A DNA stretch of 58,745 nt, taken from an uncultured Acinetobacter sp. (lineage in GTDB: Bacteria; Pseudomonadota; Gammaproteobacteria; Pseudomonadales; Moraxellaceae). The translations under genes and the position numbers were made by a program. Positions 54,141 through 58,745 of the stretch are shown here, piece by piece (the first letter of the stretch is position 1; each line of letters starts with the position of its first letter). Location of the stretch: NCBI RefSeq assembly GCF_943914805.1, contig NZ_CALUDM010000006.1, forward strand, positions 1 to 58,745. The letters run 5' to 3'. The notes under the pieces are model-generated. The model worked only from the letters and a program-made list of their open reading frames with translations, ran no database searches and was not told the DNA's origin.

Positions 54141-55475
54141 CTAAGCATTGGCATGTTGGCGTACAGAATCTGCTAAATGATTTGCTAAATCAGTCACTTC
54201 TTGCAGATTATCCCCTTCAACCATAACACGAATTACAGGTTCAGTACCTGATTTACGAATCAGAATTCGACCACGACCTTTAAGCTGTGCTTCAACTTGA
54301 TCAAATTCATTTACCAATGCAGGAATCGCAAATGGATCAAACATTTGTGCAAGGCGAACATTGACCAATACATTCGGTAAGACTTTAAAATCTGCAACCA
54401 ATTCATCTAAAGATTTATTTTGTTCAACCAATACCGTCAACACTTGTAATGCTGCAATAATCGCATCACCAGTCGTACTCTTGTCTAAGGTCAAGATATG
54501 ACCTGATGGCTCACCGCCTACGACCCAACTATTTTCTTCAAGATTTTGAAGAACGTAGCGATCACCGACTTTAGCACGTACAAAAGGTACACCTGCTTTT
54601 TCAAGTGCTAATTCAAGCGCCATATTGCTCATGACCGTACCAACGATACCTGTTGGTTTGGTATTTGCCTGCGTCGCAAGAATATATAGAATATGATCGC
54701 CATCGACCAATTTACCATGACGATCAACCAAGACTACACGGTCAGCATCACCATCGAATGCAATACCTAAATCAGCTTGATGCTCAACCACTGCTTTTTG
54801 TAAATGTTCAGGATGGGTCGAACCACAGTCTTTATTGATATTTAAACCGTCAGGCTCATTATAAAGTGCAATCACTTTTGCACCCAATTCACGGAATACT
54901 GCAGGACCTACGCTATAAGCAGCACCATTGGCACAGTCCACCACGATTTTTAAATGGCGTAAATTATAGTGATATGGGAATGTTGATTTACAGAATTCAA
55001 TATAACGACCATTCGCATCTTTAACACGCACACTCTTACCTAAGTTTGCGTTGTCTTCAATCACGATGTCTTTTTCAAGTTCTTTATTAATTGCTTCTTG
55101 AATTGAATCAGGTAGTTTTTTACCTTCATCTGAAAAGAATTTAATTCCATTATCAAAATATGGGTTATGTGAAGCTGAAATCACAATACCTAAGTTGGCA
55201 TGTAATGCACGGGTCAAATGTGCAATCGCAGGTGTAGGCAAAGGCCCTAACAAATGTACATACACACCCGCAGCATTTAAACCTGCTTGTAAAGCGGCTT
55301 CTAAGATATAGCCTGATAATCTTGTATCTTTACCTAATACCACAATCGGTTTAGATTTTGGGCTAATTTGCTTTAATACTTTACCAGCAGCAAACCCTAA
55401 TTTAAGGGCAAATTCAGGGGTAATAGGCAGCTGTCCAAATTGTCCACGAATACCATCTGTTCCAAAATAACTCAT
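54141..55475 (-). CDS. glmM: Phosphoglucosamine mutase
   Basis: The 444-residue enzyme converts glucosamine 6-phosphate to glucosamine 1-phosphate for peptidoglycan and LPS. The phosphoserine loop is ISASHNPY with Ser102 as the phospho-residue. The magnesium site reads DGDADRV, the sugar-binding motif GGEPSGHI and the C-terminal phosphate loop RKSGTEPVIRVM. It begins a likely operon glmM-pdxH-recJ. No terminator is visible between these genes. Confidence 0.97.
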   Translation of the reverse strand: MSYFGTDGIRGQFGQLPITPEFALKLGFAAGKVLKQISPKSKPIVVLGKDTRLSGYILEAALQAGLNAAGVYVHLLGPLPTPAIAHLTRALHANLGIVISASHNPYFDNGIKFFSDEGKKLPDSIQEAINKELEKDIVIEDNANLGKSVRVKDANGRYIEFCKSTFPYHYNLRHLKIVVDCANGAAYSVGPAVFRELGAKVIALYNEPDGLNINKDCGSTHPEHLQKAVVEHQADLGIAFDGDADRVVLVDRHGKLVDGDHILYILATQANTKPTGIVGTVMSNMALELALEKAGVPFVRAKVGDRYVLQNLEENSWVVGGEPSGHILTLDKSTTGDAIIAALQVLTVLVEQNKSLDELVADFKVLPNVLVNVRLAQMFDPFAIPALVNEFDQVEAQLKGRGRILIRKSGTEPVIRVMVEGDNLQEVTDLANHLADSVRQHANA

Positions 55476-55541
55476 TTTTTACCCACTTATTATGTGTTGT
55501 ATAACAATCAATTTTTCAATTGCACCACTTTACACCAAAAT

Positions 55542-55572
55542 AAAAAAGCCGTCATAAACTGACGGCTTTTTT
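55542..55572 (-). terminator. Terminator of guaB
   Basis: AAAAAAGCCGTCA (55542-55554), TAAAC, TGACGGC (55560-55566) and T-run. On the minus strand it follows guaB and precedes glmM, so the two are separate transcripts. Confidence 0.92.
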
Positions 55573-55593
55573 CAATAAAAATACTACGAAAGA

Positions 55594-57060
55594 TTAGCCT
55601 ACACGATAGTTTGGCGCTTCTTTTGTAATCGTTACATCATGCACATGCGACTCTTGCATACCCGCAGCAGTGATTTTTACAAATTTTGCATTTTGACGTA
55701 AATCTTCAATCGTTGCAGAACCTGTATAACCCATAGATGAACGTAAACCACCCATCATTTGGTGCACGATATTGCCCATAGGGCCTTTGTACGGTACACG
55801 ACCTTCAATCCCTTCTGGAACCAACTTCTCAGCGCCTGCTTTAGAATCTTGGAAATAACGATCCGCAGAACCTGTTGCACCTGCCATCGCCCCCAATGAA
55901 CCCATACCACGATATGCTTTGTAGTAACGACCTTGGAAGAATTCAACTTCACCTGGCGCTTCTTCAGTACCCGCCATCAATGAACCAACCATGATTGTAC
56001 TTGCACCAGCACCAATCGCTTTCGCCATATCACCAGAGAAGCGAATACCACCATCAGCGATTAAAGGAATTTGATCTTTCAGTGCATTGGCAACGCTATC
56101 AATTGCAGAAATTTGCGGCATACCAATACCAGCAACAATACGCGTTGTACAGATCGAACCTGGACCAATACCTACTTTTACAGCATCTGCACCAGCATCC
56201 AATAATGCTAAAGCTGCATCACCTGTTGCAATATTACCGCCAATCACTTGAACTTGCGGATAGTTGGCTTTCACCCAACGGACACGCTCAATTACACCTG
56301 CTGAATGACCATGTGCTGTATCCACAACAATCGCGTCGACACCTGCTTCAACCAAAGCTTCTACACGGCTTGGGGTTTCAGCACCTGTACCTACAGCAGC
56401 ACCAACACGTAAACGACCTAAGTCATCTTTACAACTATTTGGATAAGATTCTGCTTTACGGAAATCTGTAACCGTAATCAAACCTTTTAACGCATTTTGA
56501 TCATCAACCACCAATACTTTTTCAATACGGTGTTTTTGTAATAATGCTTGGATATGTTCTTTAGATTCATTTTCACGAACAGTAACTAGACGATCTTGCC
56601 CAGTCATGATGTTGCTGACGGGTTGTTCTAAGTTCGTCACAAAACGTGTATCACGACCTGTCACAATACCGACAACTTTACCGTCTTTCACAACGGGCAC
56701 ACCACTGATGTTGTTGGCTTGGGTAATTGCGATCAATTCACCAATGGTTGTTTCAGGCGTCACGGTAATAGGATCTTTCACCATTCCCGCTTCAAATTTT
56801 TTCACACGGCGAACTTCTGCAGCTTGAGCAGAAATATCCATGTTTTTATGTAGAATACCAATACCACCATTTTGCGCCATCGCAATTGCCATACGTGACT
56901 CAGTCACAGTATCCATTGCTGCTGAAACCATTGGGATATTTAAATTTATGCCACGAGTCAGGCGTGTCTTTAAAGAGACATCTTTTGGGAGAATAGTAGA
57001 GTAGGCAGGGAGTAATAAGACATCATCGAAGGTTAGCGCTTCTTGAACGATGGTCAACAT
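55594..57060 (-). CDS. guaB: Inosine-5'-monophosphate dehydrogenase
   Basis: The 488-residue enzyme oxidises IMP to XMP, the committed step to guanine nucleotides. The catalytic cysteine lies in GPGSICTTRIV, the IMP-binding region in GADAVKVGIGPGS, and the mobile flap in YRGMGSLGAM. A CBS-domain pair occupies about residues 93-205 (MVKDPITVTPETTI and MTGQDRLVTVRENE). guaA does not follow; the neighbour downstream is glmM after a terminator. Confidence 0.97.
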   Translation of the reverse strand: MLTIVQEALTFDDVLLLPAYSTILPKDVSLKTRLTRGINLNIPMVSAAMDTVTESRMAIAMAQNGGIGILHKNMDISAQAAEVRRVKKFEAGMVKDPITVTPETTIGELIAITQANNISGVPVVKDGKVVGIVTGRDTRFVTNLEQPVSNIMTGQDRLVTVRENESKEHIQALLQKHRIEKVLVVDDQNALKGLITVTDFRKAESYPNSCKDDLGRLRVGAAVGTGAETPSRVEALVEAGVDAIVVDTAHGHSAGVIERVRWVKANYPQVQVIGGNIATGDAALALLDAGADAVKVGIGPGSICTTRIVAGIGMPQISAIDSVANALKDQIPLIADGGIRFSGDMAKAIGAGASTIMVGSLMAGTEEAPGEVEFFQGRYYKAYRGMGSLGAMAGATGSADRYFQDSKAGAEKLVPEGIEGRVPYKGPMGNIVHQMMGGLRSSMGYTGSATIEDLRQNAKFVKITAAGMQESHVHDVTITKEAPNYRVG

Positions 57061-57345
57061 AACAGTCTCGCTGGTAATTTCCGTGAGCTATTATATACAA
57101 ATTTCAGTTCAATTTTCATTTTATAAGATAATTTTTCTATTTTTGATACTAAATATTGGTAATTATTGATTTTTTGAAAATAAAGTTTTTTGTCTTTATC
57201 AGCTTTTCAAACATAGAATTAATCTGGTTAAAATAGATAAGCTCATTTACCTTTTCGATTTTATGAGTCATTTAAGAAATGAATAAAAGTACGATGACTG
57301 AATCAAATACTCGTGAATAGATATATGAATACAAATCATCGTGCT
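57061..57345. other. Intergenic region upstream of guaB
   Basis: 285 bp of AT-rich DNA with the guaB promoter on the minus strand. No frame or hairpin with a T-run stands out. Confidence 0.45.
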
Positions 57346-57738
57346 TTAACAAACTTGATCAAAATTTTCATCATTACTAGGATATGCAGACTCGATTTCA
57401 ATTAAAGGAATTAAGCCGTAGCCTTGTCTTGCTTTAGCACATTGATCATCACCGGCCTGAACTTCTTTGCAGGTTGAACTGCGATGTTCGTACATCGTGC
57501 AGCTGACCTGTTCTCCAACCGTACCACTTAAAGCGATACACCTCACTTGTTGTTGATTGGTGCCTTTCATGCAGGAATATACCGCAGTTAAAGGCTCTAC
57601 GTATTCTGAAGGCATGGCTTCGCCTTCAGCCCAATAAAAGGAAACTCGGAAAAAGGCGCAACACGCCCCGCAGGTTAAACATGCATCCTGTGCAGAAATT
57701 TGAGACAACATATTTTTAAAATTCTCGTAGTCAAACAA
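57346..57738 (-). CDS. YkgJ-type cysteine-cluster protein
   Basis: The 130-residue protein carries a cysteine cluster of the YkgJ/UPF0153 family: ACLTCGACCAFFRVSF near residues 19-34, then C52, C67, C79 and C90, C99 (CTMYEHRSSTCKEVQ). Such clusters bind zinc or iron; the function is unknown, although some members sit beside metal or radical enzymes. It lies alone on the minus strand, upstream of guaB's promoter region by 285 bp. The family is reasonably secure. Confidence 0.82.
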   Translation of the reverse strand: MFDYENFKNMLSQISAQDACLTCGACCAFFRVSFYWAEGEAMPSEYVEPLTAVYSCMKGTNQQQVRCIALSGTVGEQVSCTMYEHRSSTCKEVQAGDDQCAKARQGYGLIPLIEIESAYPSNDENFDQVC

Positions 57739-57843
57739 CCTCTGCTATTTTAACTAAATGCAAAGGCTTTGCAGTATATTTTGCATACCTAAATCTTAAA
57801 AAAATGCTGAATTGAAGCGTTTTACTGTGTCACTTTATCGCGT

Positions 57844-58641
57844 TTATTCAGGGCAAGTAAAAACAGATTCATCCATCAAATCGATACCACATTGTAAATT
57901 TTCAATCCAATCCAAAAATTGATGAATCATCTCTTTACCTATGAAGGGCTTACCATGTTGTGGCACGATCATTTCAATATCCATTTGACGAACCATTTTG
58001 ACCCATAAACGAATAATACGATTGCTACACATATAACGCTGATGAAATCCACGCATAGTTGGAATATGCAAAGCAAAATTCTCTATCGGTGTAGATGCAT
58101 CATCTACAATAGAAGCGCCCATATCACCAGAGAATAAAATTTTTGAAATTGGATCATAGAATTGAAAATTACCCACAGAATGTAAAAAATGGGCAGGAAC
58201 CACAATAATTCGTGTTTCACCTAAAACAATTGAACCACCTTGATCAGGTAGTTCAATCAATCGCTCTAACCAGCCGCCTTTCATGCGATCACTCATAAAG
58301 GCCGAATTTAAGTGTGGTAAAAAGCGTGCCCATAATTTTGAAGCCACAACCTTTGCATCGGTATACACCAACCAACGCGGCATAGAAGTAATAATGTCAG
58401 GGTCTTGGTGTGATGCCATCACATAATCTAAATTTTGTAATCGCGTATATTTATTCAATTCCATGGTTAATGGCACATAGGTTAAATCACCACCTGGATC
58501 TAAAATTGCTGCTCTCTCATTGTTGAGAATTAAAAACTGATTGGCTTGTACACCTTCTCCTTTGACCAAGCTGGTAAAACTGATGCATTTATGTGTGCCA
58601 TTATCAAATAATACCTGTGATGTGGTGCGATCCAAAGCCAT
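57844..58641 (-). CDS. MBL-fold protein with FprA/ODP-like diiron site
   Basis: From ATG 58641 (GGGG eight bases before it) the protein has 265 residues of a metallo-beta-lactamase fold. Instead of HxHxDH, the first metal motif reads SHQDPDI (His78, Asp80, Asp82), resembling the HxExD of flavodiiron oxygen reductases (FprA) and of the ODP oxygen-sensor group. Further ligands are His151 or His154 (PAHFLHS), Asp173 (FSGDMG) and His229 (PQHGKPF). A diiron, O2- or NO-reactive centre is therefore likely. No flavodoxin domain follows. Longer starts upstream lack ribosome sites. The role is unknown. Confidence 0.8.
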   Translation of the reverse strand: MALDRTTSQVLFDNGTHKCISFTSLVKGEGVQANQFLILNNERAAILDPGGDLTYVPLTMELNKYTRLQNLDYVMASHQDPDIITSMPRWLVYTDAKVVASKLWARFLPHLNSAFMSDRMKGGWLERLIELPDQGGSIVLGETRIIVVPAHFLHSVGNFQFYDPISKILFSGDMGASIVDDASTPIENFALHIPTMRGFHQRYMCSNRIIRLWVKMVRQMDIEMIVPQHGKPFIGKEMIHQFLDWIENLQCGIDLMDESVFTCPE

Positions 58642-58745
58642 AACAAAACCCCAAAAAAATGTTTTAAAATAAATCTTTAATAATCCCATACAAGATATAA
58701 GGTTTTATTCTTACTGGCAATAAATATACAACTGAAGTTTAATAA

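Noticed and set aside
55995..56471. Plus-strand frame of 158 codons rich in His, Gln, Leu and Tyr
   Set aside because: It is antisense to guaB; the repetitive composition is what antisense reading of Acinetobacter codon use gives, and guaB is certain.
1..58745. CRISPR array, tRNA or rRNA genes, insertion sequences, prophage
   Set aside because: No regularly spaced repeats, tRNA cloverleaf, rRNA segment, transposase frame or phage structural gene was seen anywhere in the window.

Overview
The window looks like a chromosomal segment of an Acinetobacter species, probably not A. baumannii itself. The evidence is the AT-rich sequence, short terminators built on A/T-flanked hairpins, an Omp33-36 type porin with two relatives, an OprD-type porin, an intrinsic class D (OXA) and a class C (ADC-like) beta-lactamase, ParC numbering that matches Acinetobacter (Ser84/Glu88), and the yjcH-actP / CrbSR / acs acetate genes close together. 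I see no tRNA, rRNA, insertion sequence, prophage or CRISPR array. Most of the window is core housekeeping DNA with a few accessory islets.

Left part (1-15.4 kb): OprD-like porin, inorganic pyrophosphatase (ppa), a MAPEG protein, a small membrane protein, a long-chain acyl-CoA ligase (fadD), topoisomerase IV subunit A (parC), an MFS transporter, a TRIC/UPF0126 channel, a YchJ-like SEC-C protein, a TerC-CBS-CorC membrane protein, a LOG-family phosphoribohydrolase, GlpM and an uncharacterised secreted/anchored protein. Next (15.4-25 kb): uvrA, then a small accessory islet with a BIME-like repeat, an AbiJ-N4-like putative abortive-infection gene and an orphan VapB antitoxin whose toxin reading frame dies after two codons. 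These are followed by a HIT protein, a membrane diguanylate cyclase, the OXA beta-lactamase and the Omp33-36 porin. The non-coding DNA on both sides of the OXA gene holds three terminators that no annotated gene accounts for; one follows a good promoter and outlines a small-RNA candidate of about 90 nt.

Middle (25-43.2 kb): a BCCT transporter, a potassium-channel-like protein with an altered filter, and the acetate module. The module is yjcH-actP (acetate uptake), crbS (transporter-fused hybrid histidine kinase), an uncharacterised gene, crbR (LuxR-type regulator) and, 5 kb further on, acs (acetyl-CoA synthetase). The yjcH and acs promoter regions share an exact 10-mer, ACGACCAAAG, at similar distances from the starts; it is a candidate regulator site. 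Between crbR and acs lie msuE-sfnG (sulfone sulfur scavenging), the class C beta-lactamase bracketed by 17-bp direct repeats, and an S66 LD-carboxypeptidase.

Right part (43.2-58.7 kb): an MscS channel, rsmE, waaA, an ArsR-type regulator with an Old Yellow Enzyme reductase (with tandem operator-like sequences upstream), prfB with its programmed frameshift, two Omp33-36-like porins in tandem, recJ-pdxH-glmM, guaB, a YkgJ-type cysteine-cluster protein and an MBL-fold protein with FprA/ODP-like diiron ligands.

My choice for the most interesting new material is the candidate CrbR site with the unknown gene between crbS and crbR, the small-RNA candidate beside blaOXA, the Ala in the KSG box of the OXA enzyme, the direct repeats around the ADC gene, and the ArsR/OYE electrophile-response unit. 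All of these come from reading the sequence by eye, without database searches.
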